Positions 48,003 to 56,656 of a stretch of 60,200 bases of DNA are shown in pieces. Positions within the stretch are counted from its first letter, which is position 1. Each line of letters begins with the position of its first letter. A model generated the notes under the pieces. The model was not told the origin of the DNA. It did not search any database and saw only the letters and a program-made list of their open reading frames with translations. The stretch lies in assembly GCA_001449105.1 (NCBI GenBank), contig LNIY01000082.1, positions 1-60,200 on the forward strand, read 5' to 3'. The translations under genes and the position numbers were made by a program. The DNA is from Caulobacter vibrioides (GTDB lineage Bacteria > Pseudomonadota > Alphaproteobacteria > Caulobacterales > Caulobacteraceae).

Positions 48003-48875
48003 ATGACCGAAGTCCGTGAATTCCACCCGCGCGAGGAAAATCAGCGTCTCGCGTACCGCAGGATCGACGGCGAGGGCCCGACGGCGGTGTGGCTGGGCGG
48101 CTTCCACTCCGACATGACCGGCACGAAGGCCCAGGTGCTGGCCGACCAGGCCCTGGCCACCGGCGGATCCTATGTCCGCTTCGACTATTTCGGCCACGGC
48201 GAATCATCGGGCGACTTCAAGGACGGCACGATCAGCCGCTGGCGCGACGACGTCCTGGCGATCATCGACGAGCTGACCGACGGACCGCTGGTGCTGGTGG
48301 GCTCGTCCATGGGCGGGTGGCTCGCGTGCCTGGCCGCCATCGCCCGGCCCGAACGCGTGAAGGCCCTGGTGCTGATCGCCCCCGCCCCCGACTTTACCGA
48401 AAAGCTGATGGCCCCCGAACTGTCGGACGAGGCCAGGACCGCCATCGCCCGCGACGGCTTCTGGATCCGCCCCTCCGAATACGACGACGGCGGCTACGCC
48501 ATCACCCGCGACCTGCTGGAGGACGGGGCCCGCTGGTCGATCCTGCCCGGCCCCGTGCCGATCGACATTCCGGTGCGCGTGCTGCAGGGCGGCGCCGACG
48601 CCGACGTGCCGTGGACCCACGCCCTGGAACTGGCCAACGCCCTCAACGGCGAAGACGTGGTCTTCTCGCTGATCAAGGACGGCGACCACCGCCTGTCGCG
48701 CCCGCAGGACCTGGAACGCCTGGTCGCCGCCGTCGCCGAGGCCCGGGTGCTGGCCACGCCGGTGGACGACGACCCCGTCGCCCGCCGCCTGGCCCGCGCC
48801 GCCCGCGCCCGCTCGGCCGGCCAGGCCCCGGCCGCGGCCTGGGCCGCGGCGGACCTGGGGGACGAGGAGGAATAG
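48003..48875 (+). CDS. Alpha/beta-hydrolase (ABHD10-like)
   Basis: The 290-residue cytoplasmic protein shows VWLGGFHSDMTGTKAQVL, FDYFGHGESSG, and the nucleophile elbow VLVGSSMGGWLACL, then an acid in GGADADVPW and a His in KDGDHRLSRP, a complete catalytic triad. It resembles acyl-protein or mycophenolate-type thioesterases (ABHD10). An Ala/Arg-rich C-terminal extension of about 40 residues is unusual. It is divergent from the glycosyltransferase unit. Confidence 0.87.
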   Translation: MTEVREFHPREENQRLAYRRIDGEGPTAVWLGGFHSDMTGTKAQVLADQALATGGSYVRFDYFGHGESSGDFKDGTISRWRDDVLAIIDELTDGPLVLVGSSMGGWLACLAAIARPERVKALVLIAPAPDFTEKLMAPELSDEARTAIARDGFWIRPSEYDDGGYAITRDLLEDGARWSILPGPVPIDIPVRVLQGGADADVPWTHALELANALNGEDVVFSLIKDGDHRLSRPQDLERLVAAVAEARVLATPVDDDPVARRLARAARARSAGQAPAAAWAAADLGDEEE

Positions 48876-48931
48876 AGGACGGCGACGGACGCCCGGCCTT
48901 GCGCTAGACTGCTCTCCGGAGCCGAAAGCGC

Positions 48932-49195
48932 ATGACCAAGCCGTTCACGATCGACCTCGGACCGGACCTCGACGACCAAGTCGCCGAGATCGCCCAGGCC
49001 ATGGACCAATCAAAGGCCTGGGTGGTCGAACGGGCCGTGCGCGAGTTCATCGCTGTCCGTGACTGGCAAACGGCGGCGATCGACGAGGGCATTCGCGCAG
49101 CGGACGCCGGCGAGTTCGCCGAGCATGACGCCGTAGTGGAGTGGGTCGCCTCATGGGGAGGCCCCGACGAAAAGCCCATGCCGAAGTGCGGCTAG
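48932..49195 (+). CDS. Ribbon-helix-helix (CopG/ParD-type) antitoxin
   Basis: The 87-residue protein begins with an RHH motif (FTIDLGPDLDDQVAEIAQAMDQSKAWVVERAVREFI, in outline) and ends with an acidic toxin-binding tail (AGEFAEHDAVVEWVASWG). It partly overlaps the parE pseudogene, which lies in a different frame on the same strand. The antitoxin ORF is intact. Confidence 0.82.
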   Translation: MTKPFTIDLGPDLDDQVAEIAQAMDQSKAWVVERAVREFIAVRDWQTAAIDEGIRAADAGEFAEHDAVVEWVASWGGPDEKPMPKCG

Positions 49196-49470
49196 TCTGG
49201 ACCGCTCCGGCGCTACGCGACCTTCGCTCCGCACAAGCCTGGATCGCCGCAGACAGACCCACGGCCGCCGTAGCTCAGGTCGTATGAATCCTTGAGAGCG
49301 CGACCGGCCTTGCCGCTTTCCCCGATCAAGGCCGCGCCGGACGCCGCGCCGGAACGCGCGAAATGGTCGTGCCAAGAACGCCTTTCATCATCGCGTATCG
49401 CGTTCTGGAAGGCCGGATCGAAGTGTTGCGCGTGATGCACGGCGCACAACGATGGCCCGACAGCCTCTAA
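49153..49470 (+). pseudogene. parE-type toxin with in-frame premature stop
   Basis: In one frame the sequence reads MGRPRRKAHAEVRLVWTAPA, then LRDLRSAQAWIAADRPTAAV, AQVV, a TGA stop at 49285-49287, then ILESATGLAAFPDQGRAGRR, AGTREMVVPRTPFIIAYRVL, EGRIEVLRVMHGAQRWPDSL and TAA at 49468. Both sides of the stop match ParE (LAAFPDQGRAG and IEVLRVMHGAQRWP are diagnostic). A single CGA-to-TGA change would explain it, since Arg is common there. ATG at 49153 or GTG at 49186 could start it. Restoring the codon gives a 105-residue toxin. A sequencing error is possible. Confidence 0.85.
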
Positions 49471-49474
49471 CCCC

Positions 49475-50329
49475 CTACCCCTTCAGGATCGCCGCCAGCC
49501 CCTCGCGATAGGTCGGATAGGCCGGACGCCAGTCGAGCTCGGCCTTGGCCAGGGCGTTCGAGACGCGCTTGTTCTCGGCGTAGAAGCGGCGGGTGGCGGG
49601 CGACAGGCCCAGGGCGTTGAACGGCAGGTCCGGGGGAACGGGCGCGCCCAGCAGGCGGGCGGCGTGCTCCATGACGTCCTGCGGCGGAGCCGGCTCGTCG
49701 TCGCACAGATTGTAGACCGCCCCGGCGCGCGGCCGCTCCAGCGAGGCCAGCAGGCCGCTGACGATGTCGTCGCGGTGGATGCGGCTGAACACCTGGCCCG
49801 GCTTGACGATACGGCGCCCCTCGCCGGCCCTCAGGCGGTCGAAGGCGCTGCGGCCCGGACCGTAGATCCCCGGCAGGCGGAAGGTGACGACGGTCAGGCC
49901 CATGCCCCGGCAGACCTGGCGCCAGTCGCGCTCGGCCCCGACGCGGCGCGCGCCCTCGACCGACTGGGCCTTCAGCGGGCTCGATTCGAACACCCAGCGG
50001 CCGTCGAAGTCGCCGTAGACGCCGGTGGTCGACAGATAGCCGATCCAGTCGGGGAAGGCCTCGGCGGCGGCCAGGGCGGGAATCACCGCCTCCAGGGCCG
50101 GGCAGCCCTCGCCGGTGGGCGGGGAGGTCACCAGCACCGCGTTCACGCCGCGCAGGGCCTCGACCATGGCGGCCTTGTCGTCGGGATCGACCGCGGAAAA
50201 GCCCTGGGCCTCGATCGCGGCCCGCGCCTCGGGCGTACGGCCGGTGGCTGTCACCGACCAGCCTCGCGCGGCCAGAGTTTCGGCGAAGGCCACGCCGACA
50301 TAGCCCAATCCGAACACGAACAGACGCAA
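49475..50329 (-). CDS. NAD(P)-binding epimerase/reductase (SDR, YeeZ-like)
   Basis: The 284-residue protein starts MRLFVFGLGYVGVAFAETLA with a glycine-rich dinucleotide loop (GxGYVG), contains the STTGVYGDFDGRWVFE region with the Tyr of the extended SDR fold, and LPGIYGPGRSAFDRLRAGEG and FSRIHRDDIVSGLLASL. Such YeeZ-type reductases have unknown substrates. It converges with the parE pseudogene and ends 4 bp after it. Confidence 0.85.
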   Translation of the reverse strand: MRLFVFGLGYVGVAFAETLAARGWSVTATGRTPEARAAIEAQGFSAVDPDDKAAMVEALRGVNAVLVTSPPTGEGCPALEAVIPALAAAEAFPDWIGYLSTTGVYGDFDGRWVFESSPLKAQSVEGARRVGAERDWRQVCRGMGLTVVTFRLPGIYGPGRSAFDRLRAGEGRRIVKPGQVFSRIHRDDIVSGLLASLERPRAGAVYNLCDDEPAPPQDVMEHAARLLGAPVPPDLPFNALGLSPATRRFYAENKRVSNALAKAELDWRPAYPTYREGLAAILKG

Positions 50330-50499
50330 ACCCAGAGCCCCGCCCTCAAATCCAAGGGATCAATGAGCCGTCGAAACGGGCCTTTCCGCAAGTGCGGCAT
50401 TCATCCCCAATGAAGTTGCGCGACAGTGCTTGCCAAGCGCGGAACGCTCTGCCATAAGCCGCCTCCTCGTCGCGGGGCGCTGTTTTCAGCCTCTTCGAT

Positions 50500-50574
<75 letters not shown>

Positions 50575-50620
50575 TTCCCTCCCTCGCGGAGACGGATGGA
50601 CGAGACAAGAAAATCGGTGC

Positions 50621-50695
<75 letters not shown>

Positions 50696-50800
50696 TTTTC
50701 TTATCCTCCCTCACATTCTGATCCGGATGCGAAGCAGGGCCGTTTGGCCCGGCGCGAAATCCTGCTCTAACCTCCCGTCGGATCATTCCGGGGAGCGTCC

Positions 50801-52555
50801 ATGCGTCATCATCTTCTTCGCCTCGCCGCCGGCGCGGCCCTGTCGGCCGTGCTGCTGGCGAGCGGCGCGCACGCCGCCGAATCGACGCCCTCCGCTCGCC
50901 TGACCGAAGCGGTAAAGGCCTACGAGTCGATCTCGGCCGTCGACGACGAGGAGAGCGGCTCCGACGCCGGCCGCTGGCGCCTGCCGCCGGTCGGCCCCAA
51001 GGCCGACGCCGACCGCAAGGCCAAGTACGAGAAGGCCAAGGCCCTGCTGGCCGGGGTCGACGCCCAGGGCCTGACCGATGACGAGAAGCTGACCCGCCAG
51101 ATCCTGGCCTGGAGCCTCGACGACAAGCTCACGGGCCTTTCGTTCGATGAGAGCCGCATGCCGTTCAGCAGCGACGGCGGCTTCGACGTCGCCCTGCTCT
51201 ATCGCGCCAGCAGCGCCCGCCTGAAGAACGAGGCCGAGGCCAGAAAGTGGATCGCCCTGCTGGCCCAGGCGCCCGACTGGTACGCCGCCAACATCGCCGA
51301 GGCCCGGCGCGGCGTCGCCTCCGGCTTCGTCCATACCCGCATGACCGCCCAGTCGGTGCTGGAGCGCGCCCAGCGCGCCGCCGCCACGCCGGCGGGCGAG
51401 GATCCGCTGCTGGCCCCGCTGCGCGCCCTGCCCGCCAGCGTGCCGGCCGAGCGCAAGGCCGCCCTGATCGCCGAGGGCGAGGCGGTGCTGAAGGCCAAGG
51501 TCGCTCCGGCCCGCGCAAGCTTCGTGGCGTTCATGCAGGACGAGTACCTGCCCAAGTCCGCCAAGAGCCTGGCGATCGGCGACGTGCCCGACGGCAAGCG
51601 CTACTACGCCTTCCTGGTCAAGCGCTACACGACCACCGACATGACGCCCGACCAGGTGCACCAAATCGGCCAGGCCGAGGTGGCCCGCATCCGCGCGCGG
51701 ATGGAGACGGTGATGAAGGAGGCCGGCTTCAAGGGCGACTTGCCGGCCTTCCTGACCTTCCTGCGAACCGACCCGCGCTTCTACGCCACCAGCCGCCAGC
51801 AACTGCTGGAAAAGGCCAGCGAGATCGCCAAGCGCGCCGACGACCAGCTGCCGGCCCACTTCGGAACCCTGCCGCGCCTGACTTACGGCGTGCGCCCGGT
51901 GCCGGCCAGCATCGAGAAGGGCTACACCACCGGCCGCTATTTCGGCGGCGATCCCAAGGCCGGCCGCGCCGGCGGGCTGATGATCAACACCTCCGACCTC
52001 GACCAGCGCGGGCTCTACGAGTTGCCGGCCCTGGTGCTGCACGAGGGCGCGCCGGGCCACCACGTCCAGACCTCGCTAGCCCAGGAGCAGGCCGGTCCCG
52101 AGTTCCGCAAGAACCTCTATTTCAGCGCTTTCGGCGAGGGCTGGGGGCTCTATTCGGAGTGGCTGGGCGAGGAGATGGGGATCTATCGCGACCCCTATGA
52201 GCTGTTCGGCCGCCTGTCCTACGAGATGTGGCGCGCCTGCCGCCTGGTGGCCGACACCGGCATGCACTGGAAGGGCTGGAGCCTGGAGCAGGCCCGCGCC
52301 TGCTTCACGCAGAACAGCGCGCTGTCCTCGACCAACATCGAGGTCGAGCTGAAGCGCTACGTCTCCTGGCCGGGGCAGGCCCTGTCCTACAAGATCGGCG
52401 AGCTGAAGATCCTGGAACTGCGCAAGCGCGCCGAGGACCAGCTGGGCCCGAAGTTCGACGAGCGGGCCTTCCACGATCTGGTGCTGCTGGGCGGCTCCAC
52501 GCCGCTGGCGGTGCTGGAGGCGCGGACCGACGCCTGGATCGCCGCGCGAAAATAA
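50801..52555 (+). CDS. DUF885-family exported protein, probable metallopeptidase
   Basis: The 584-residue protein has a signal peptide (SAVLLASGAHAAES) and the DUF885 signature: an H-E-x-x-x-x-H-H motif at about residues 412-420 (LVLHEGAPGHHVQT), then FGEGWGLYSEWLGEEMG and YKIGELKILELR. The His and Glu residues fit a zinc carboxypeptidase-like active site; the substrate is unknown. A GGGGAG site lies 6 bp before the ATG. Confidence 0.9.
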   Translation: MRHHLLRLAAGAALSAVLLASGAHAAESTPSARLTEAVKAYESISAVDDEESGSDAGRWRLPPVGPKADADRKAKYEKAKALLAGVDAQGLTDDEKLTRQILAWSLDDKLTGLSFDESRMPFSSDGGFDVALLYRASSARLKNEAEARKWIALLAQAPDWYAANIAEARRGVASGFVHTRMTAQSVLERAQRAAATPAGEDPLLAPLRALPASVPAERKAALIAEGEAVLKAKVAPARASFVAFMQDEYLPKSAKSLAIGDVPDGKRYYAFLVKRYTTTDMTPDQVHQIGQAEVARIRARMETVMKEAGFKGDLPAFLTFLRTDPRFYATSRQQLLEKASEIAKRADDQLPAHFGTLPRLTYGVRPVPASIEKGYTTGRYFGGDPKAGRAGGLMINTSDLDQRGLYELPALVLHEGAPGHHVQTSLAQEQAGPEFRKNLYFSAFGEGWGLYSEWLGEEMGIYRDPYELFGRLSYEMWRACRLVADTGMHWKGWSLEQARACFTQNSALSSTNIEVELKRYVSWPGQALSYKIGELKILELRKRAEDQLGPKFDERAFHDLVLLGGSTPLAVLEARTDAWIAARK

Positions 52556-52637
52556 ACGGCAAGCTGCGCCGCAGCCCGGGGTTGACCCCATCCTCGCCCC
52601 GGGCCGAACCTCCCCGCCTGCATAAAAGGGAGGTTCC

Positions 52638-53375
52638 ATGTCCTACGCCTCGAAGCTCGTGATCGGCGGCGCCCTGCTGCTGGCCCTGGCGGCCTGCTCC
52701 GACCAGAAGGCCGCCAAGACCGAGGTCCCGGCCAAGCCCGCCAGCGAAACGGCCGCCACGCCGGCGGCCGCCAAGCCGCCCGCGGACCTTCCGGCCGGCG
52801 ACTACACGCTGGACAAGACCCACGCCGACCTCAGCTTCAAGGTCAATCACCTGGGCTTCTCCTGGTACACGGCGCGCTTCTCCGACTTCGACGCCAAGCT
52901 CACCCTCGACCCGAAGGCCCCCGAGGCCGCCCACATCGAGGCCAGCATCAAGACCGCCTCGTTGCTGCTGCCCGCCCCGCCCAAGGGCTTCACCGAGGAG
53001 CTGCTGGGCGCCCAGTGGCTGGACGCGGCCAAGTACCCGGCCATCACCTTCCGCTCGACCAAGGTGACCAAGACCGGCGACGACACCGCCGACGTCACCG
53101 GCGACCTGACCCTGCACGGCGTGACCAAGCCCGTGACCCTGAAGGCCAGGTTCAACGGCGGCTACACCGGCTATCCGCCGATGGACCCCAACGCCCGCAT
53201 CGGCTTCTCGCTGAGCGGCAGCTTCAAGCGCTCGGACTTCGGCGTCTCCTACGGCGTGCCCCAGCCCGGCTCGACCATGGGTGTCGGCGACGAGGTTCAG
53301 GTGGCCATCGAGGCCGAATTGCTGAAGCCCAACCCGCCGGCCGCCAACGCCTCGCCCGCCCCCGGCCAGCCCTGA
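52638..53375 (+). CDS. YceI-family lipoprotein
   Basis: The 245-residue protein has a lipoprotein signal (LLLALAACSD), an Ala/Pro linker and a YceI beta-barrel (GDYTLDKTHADLSFKVNHLG, FTEELLGAQWLDAAKYPAIT, GDLTLHGVTKPVTL). YceI proteins bind polyisoprenoids or amphiphiles in the periplasm and are often stress-induced. A TonB-type or cytochrome partner is not adjacent. An AGGGAGG site precedes the ATG. Confidence 0.93.
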   Translation: MSYASKLVIGGALLLALAACSDQKAAKTEVPAKPASETAATPAAAKPPADLPAGDYTLDKTHADLSFKVNHLGFSWYTARFSDFDAKLTLDPKAPEAAHIEASIKTASLLLPAPPKGFTEELLGAQWLDAAKYPAITFRSTKVTKTGDDTADVTGDLTLHGVTKPVTLKARFNGGYTGYPPMDPNARIGFSLSGSFKRSDFGVSYGVPQPGSTMGVGDEVQVAIEAELLKPNPPAANASPAPGQP

Positions 53376-53382
53376 CCGAAGA

Positions 53383-53414
53383 CGCCTGTCCCCGTCGCCG
53401 GACGGGGACAGGCG
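53383..53414. terminator. Strong hairpin after the YceI gene
   Basis: A perfect 14-bp stem (CGCCTGTCCCCGTC with GACGGGGACAGGCG) with a 4-nt loop, 7 bp after the stop codon. There is no T-run, so it may act in a Rho-dependent way or protect the mRNA end. Confidence 0.55.
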
Positions 53415-53447
53415 ACCAGTCCGAGTAATACAATCAGTGGTTTAGAT

Positions 53448-53508
53448 TTTCGCTGGACGCGCGAAATAGGAAAGTTATCCTATAGGAGGAATATCAGCCT
53501 AGGCTGAT
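53448..53508. promoter_or_regulatory. Operator-rich region upstream of the DnaA-like gene
   Basis: Three dyads lie within 61 bp: TTTCGC-7 nt-GCGAAA (53448-53466), TCCTATAGGA (53478-53487) and the perfect 16-bp palindrome ATCAGCCTAGGCTGAT (53493-53508). A TTATCCTAT (53475-53483) matches the first six bases of the DnaA box TTATCCACA. The ATG is at 53551. Autoregulation is inference. Confidence 0.45.
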
Positions 53509-53550
53509 GCTCATGGGCGTCACTGGGGGCGCCGCTCTTGAGGGACCGCC

Positions 53551-53952
53551 ATGCTCGCTCAAATCCTGGAGGAGGCCTGGGCGATCTCGCCCGATCCGCG
53601 CCGCGACCGCCTGGCCGCGGCCTTCGTCACCCACGCGGTGGCCCTGGCCACCGGCGTCGCGCCCGTCGACATCGCGTCGGACAAGCGCACCAACAAGTCG
53701 GCCGCCCGCGCCCGGCAGATATCGATCTACCTGGCGCACGTGATCTTCCACTGGCCGCTGACGCGCGTGGCCTTCGCCTTCGGCCGCGACCGCACCACCT
53801 GCGCCCATGCCTGCCACCGCATCGAGGACCTGCGCGAGGACCGGGTGTTCGACGCCCGCATGACCGCGCTGGAAGCCTGCGTGCGCCAGGCGCCGGAAAC
53901 CATCCCCGACCTCGCCGGCATCGAGTTCCAGCGCGCGGGGCTTGGCCGATGA
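53551..53952 (+). CDS. Stand-alone DnaA domain-IV-like DNA-binding protein
   Basis: The 133-residue protein matches the C-terminal DNA-binding domain of DnaA, from about residue 30 to 100: VAPVDIASDKRTNKSAARAR, QISIYLAHVIFHWPLTRVAF and FGRDRTTCAHACHRIEDLRE, the last corresponding to the DnaA signature helix. It has no AAA+ ATPase or domain I. It therefore may bind DnaA-box-like sites without firing replication. It overlaps the next gene by 4 bp (ATGA). The start has GAGGG 7 bp before. Confidence 0.85.
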   Translation: MLAQILEEAWAISPDPRRDRLAAAFVTHAVALATGVAPVDIASDKRTNKSAARARQISIYLAHVIFHWPLTRVAFAFGRDRTTCAHACHRIEDLREDRVFDARMTALEACVRQAPETIPDLAGIEFQRAGLGR

Positions 53953-54647
53953 ACGCCGGCATTCTCGAGAGCGATCTGGAGGCCGAGCATCTGGCCGACC
54001 GCGCCGCCCGCCTGCTGGCCCGCGCCGGCTCGGTGATCGAGGCCAGGGGCCTGGCCTACGCCGTGCGCTTCGCCCGTGGTCGCCGCCCGATGCTGGTCAT
54101 CGACGAGGCCGCCTTCCGCAAGCTGGTTTCCCGGCTGATCCCGCGCGGCGACGGCGGCTGGCGGCTGTCGCCCCAGGCCCCGGCCGCGCCGCCCGGCCGT
54201 CCCGGCTTCGTCGAGGGCGAGAAGACGGTGGTCGAGCCCGACGGCCGCGCCACGACGCACCGCGCCAACCTTGGCGAGGCGCCGCTCGACTGGCTGATGC
54301 GCCGCCGGCATATCACCCGCGCCGAACACGCCGCCGGCGAGCGCCTGTCGGCCGACGCCCACGCCTCGGGGATCATCGGCCGCCTGACCATGCGCTGGGA
54401 TCCGACGCCGCGCTCGGGCGGCGGCTCACGCCTGGAACCGATGGAGCGCGCCTACGCCGCCCGTCAGCGGCTGGGACGGGCCATGGAGGCGGTCGGCCCC
54501 GAAGCCATGCCGATCCTGACCCTGATCTGCCTGACGGGCACGTCGCTGCAAGGCACGGAGGTCGCGCTCGGCATGAAGCCCAGAACGGGCAAGGCCGCCC
54601 TCAAGGCGGCCCTGCAGCGCCTTACGGCGCATTACGGGATGGACTGA
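53949..54647 (+). CDS. DUF6456-type DNA-binding-like protein
   Basis: The 232-residue protein is coupled to the DnaA-like gene by an ATGA overlap. The C-terminal half has the pattern ANLGEAPLDWLMRRRHITRAEHAAGERLSADAHASG (in outline), RLTMRWDPTP, and a final helix-turn-helix-like stretch (LTGTSLQGTEVALGMKPRTGKAALKAALQRL). This resembles alphaproteobacterial DUF6456 proteins, which are probable regulators. The N-terminal half is helical. Function unknown. Confidence 0.75.
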   Translation: MNAGILESDLEAEHLADRAARLLARAGSVIEARGLAYAVRFARGRRPMLVIDEAAFRKLVSRLIPRGDGGWRLSPQAPAAPPGRPGFVEGEKTVVEPDGRATTHRANLGEAPLDWLMRRRHITRAEHAAGERLSADAHASGIIGRLTMRWDPTPRSGGGSRLEPMERAYAARQRLGRAMEAVGPEAMPILTLICLTGTSLQGTEVALGMKPRTGKAALKAALQRLTAHYGMD

Positions 54648-54673
54648 GCCGTCCCGCCTGTTCTGAAGCGACT

Positions 54674-55129
54674 TTAGGACGCCTGCTGGGCGTGCTTGAT
54701 GTCGCGCATCTGGTCGTGGCCGGCCTTGACCTTGGCGTAGGCCGTCTCGATGGCGCGGCGGGTCTCGGGCTGGATGTCGACGTCCCCCAGGGCCTTTTCG
54801 TACTTGGCCTTGATGTGGTCCTCGCCGTCCTCGACGGTCTTGACCACCGCCTCGTCGCCCTTGGTCAGCGAGTCACGGATATTGAGGAACACCCGGTGGG
54901 CGGCGGCCAGGATGCTGCCGTCGTCCTCGGGCGTGCCGCCCAGACGCCGGACCTCGGCCTGCAGGTCGGAGACGATGGCGCGGCGCTCCTGGGCGCGCGA
55001 CTGGAACAGGGCCTTGAAGCGGCTGCTCTCCGCGTCCTTGGCGGCTTCCTCGTAGCCGTCGGCGCTGTCGATGGTGATCTCGACCAGGCCGTTGACGAGC
55101 TTGATGTGGTCTTCGTTCGTATGGGCCAT
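54674..55129 (-). CDS. PA2169/DUF2383-family four-helix-bundle protein
   Basis: The 151-residue protein is helical and follows DUF2383: LVNGLVEITIDSADGYEEAAKD, RRAIVSDLQAEVRRLGG, and a C-terminal KGDEAVVKTVEDGEDHIKAKYEKAL (in outline). Members are ferritin-like stress proteins of unknown reaction. The ATG at 55129 gives the family length. A GGAAC-like stress promoter may lie upstream. Confidence 0.85.
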   Translation of the reverse strand: MAHTNEDHIKLVNGLVEITIDSADGYEEAAKDAESSRFKALFQSRAQERRAIVSDLQAEVRRLGGTPEDDGSILAAAHRVFLNIRDSLTKGDEAVVKTVEDGEDHIKAKYEKALGDVDIQPETRRAIETAYAKVKAGHDQMRDIKHAQQAS

Positions 55130-55161
55130 GCTGGGGCTCCTTGAGCTTCGAATGGAGAGAC

Positions 55162-55196
55162 CGCAGCAACGCGGCCTCTCCGAAAAAGGTTCGAAG
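55162..55196 (-). promoter_or_regulatory. Possible general-stress (sigma-T-like) promoter
   Basis: On the minus strand CGAAC and CGTT are separated by 17 bp, close to the GGAAC-N18-CGTT pattern of Caulobacter sigma-T, with one mismatch. It would drive the DUF2383 gene. Weak on sequence alone. Confidence 0.3.
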
Positions 55197-55203
55197 CGGA
55201 GCC

Positions 55204-55560
55204 TTACGGTTTCTTCGATTGCAGGAAGGTCCAGGCCGTGCCGGCGGCGGTGATCGCAGCGCCGCGGGTGCGCTTGTTGATCAGCAGGCCGGCCAGCACC
55301 GCCCCGCCCAGCACGGCGACCGCCAGCGGCACGGTGCGGCCGCCGATGTGGATCTCGCGGCCGGCGATGGTCAGGGGCTTCTTCGCCGCCTCGCCGACGG
55401 CGTAGTCGGGAACCGGCGCCTGGGGATCCAGCGGCTTGGACTGATGGTCGAGGAAGTTCGAGACCTTGTCCGACAGGGTGTCGATCAGGCTCTGGCGGGC
55501 GCGGGCGGGGCCCGCGCCGTTGGTCTGGCCGGGATTGAGCGTGGGGTCGTAGGCGACCAT
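55204..55560 (-). CDS. Hypothetical protein with one transmembrane helix
   Basis: The 118-residue protein has a disordered, Pro-rich N-terminal half (VAYDPTLNPGQTNGAGPARA) with a short helix (RQSLIDTLSDKVSNFLDHQ) and one hydrophobic helix (VPLAVAVLGGAVLAGLLI) near the C terminus, then a short basic tail. It is upstream of the DUF2383 gene on the same strand and may be cotranscribed. Function unknown. Confidence 0.7.
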   Translation of the reverse strand: MVAYDPTLNPGQTNGAGPARARQSLIDTLSDKVSNFLDHQSKPLDPQAPVPDYAVGEAAKKPLTIAGREIHIGGRTVPLAVAVLGGAVLAGLLINKRTRGAAITAAGTAWTFLQSKKP

Positions 55561-55625
55561 GCGTCTGTCTCCATGTCCTAGGGAAGGGGTCGCGGAGATA
55601 ACGCCGTGCGGGCAAGGGCGATCCG

Positions 55626-56579
55626 TCAGGTCTCGCGCGGCTCCCTCGGCGACAGGGTCGCGCCCACATGGTCGATGCCCAGCTCCAGCGCCCGTGCCGC
55701 TTGCCGCTGACGCTCGGCATAGCGGGCCTTCTGGTCGTCGCTGCGGCTGTCATGGCAGCGCGCGCAGGACACGCCCTCGGCATACAGCGGCGAAGCGCGA
55801 TCGGCCTCCGACACCGGCATCCGGCAGCCCCGGCACAGGGCGTGCGTGCCCTGCGACAGGCCATGGCCCACCGCCACCCGCTCGTCGAACACGAAGCACT
55901 CTCCGCGCCACAGGCTCTGCGCTTCCGGCACGGTCTCCAGGTAGTTCAGGATACCGCCCTTGAGGTGGAACACCTCCTCGACGCCCCGGGCCTTCAGCAG
56001 CGCCGTGGACTTCTCGCAGCGGATGCCGCCGGTGCAGAACATCGCCACCCTCGGCGCCGGCGCGGCCGGATCCCAGGCCTGGCGGAAGGCGTCGAACCAG
56101 GCGGGGAAGTCGGCGAAGCTGGGCGTCTTCGGATCGATCGCCCCCTCGAACGTGCCGCAATCGACCTCGTAGCCGTTGCGGGTGTCGATGACGATGACGT
56201 CGTCCTGAGCGATCAGGGCGTTCCAGTCGACCGGATCCACGTGGACGCCGTGATTGTGGGCCGGATCGAGGTCGGGCTCGCCCAGGGTGACGATCTCGGC
56301 CTTCACCTTGACCTTCAGGCGGTGGAACGGCGGAGCGTCGGCGTCGGCGAACTTCAGCTCCAGCGTCTCGCAGCCCGGCAGGGTGCGGATGTGATCGATC
56401 ACCGCGTCGACGGCCTCGGGCCTCCCCGCGATGGTGCCGTTGATCCCCTCGCGGGCTAGCAGCAGCGTGCCCTTGATCTTCAGGCCGCAGCACAGCTTGG
56501 CGAGATCCGCCTGGATCGCCTCGGGGTCGTCGAAGGTCGCGAAGCGGTAGAGGGCGGCGATGCGCCAGGTCGAGGTCAT
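55626..56579 (-). CDS. trhO: tRNA uridine 5-hydroxylase (rhodanese-domain)
   Basis: TrhO hydroxylates uridine 34 of tRNAs. The 317-residue protein has the N-terminal AALYRFATFDDPEAIQADL, a central rhodanese domain with catalytic Cys in FCTGGIRCEKSTALLKARG and the C-terminal Cys-rich LCRGCRMPVSEAD and CARCHDSRSDDQKARYAERQ. The ATG at 56579 gives a normal length; the frame extends 17 codons further. Confidence 0.93.
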   Translation of the reverse strand: MTSTWRIAALYRFATFDDPEAIQADLAKLCCGLKIKGTLLLAREGINGTIAGRPEAVDAVIDHIRTLPGCETLELKFADADAPPFHRLKVKVKAEIVTLGEPDLDPAHNHGVHVDPVDWNALIAQDDVIVIDTRNGYEVDCGTFEGAIDPKTPSFADFPAWFDAFRQAWDPAAPAPRVAMFCTGGIRCEKSTALLKARGVEEVFHLKGGILNYLETVPEAQSLWRGECFVFDERVAVGHGLSQGTHALCRGCRMPVSEADRASPLYAEGVSCARCHDSRSDDQKARYAERQRQAARALELGIDHVGATLSPREPRET

Positions 56580-56656
56580 AGGCGGGCCATAGAAGATCGC
56601 AGGCGACCGCTCAAGCACGGCCGGAACCAAGCACGCCGAACGCGGGTTACCGGGCC

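Noticed and set aside
49213..49449. Minus-strand ORF across the parE pseudogene
   Set aside because: It is in antisense to a sequence that encodes ParE on the plus strand apart from one stop, and its own translation has no family resemblance.
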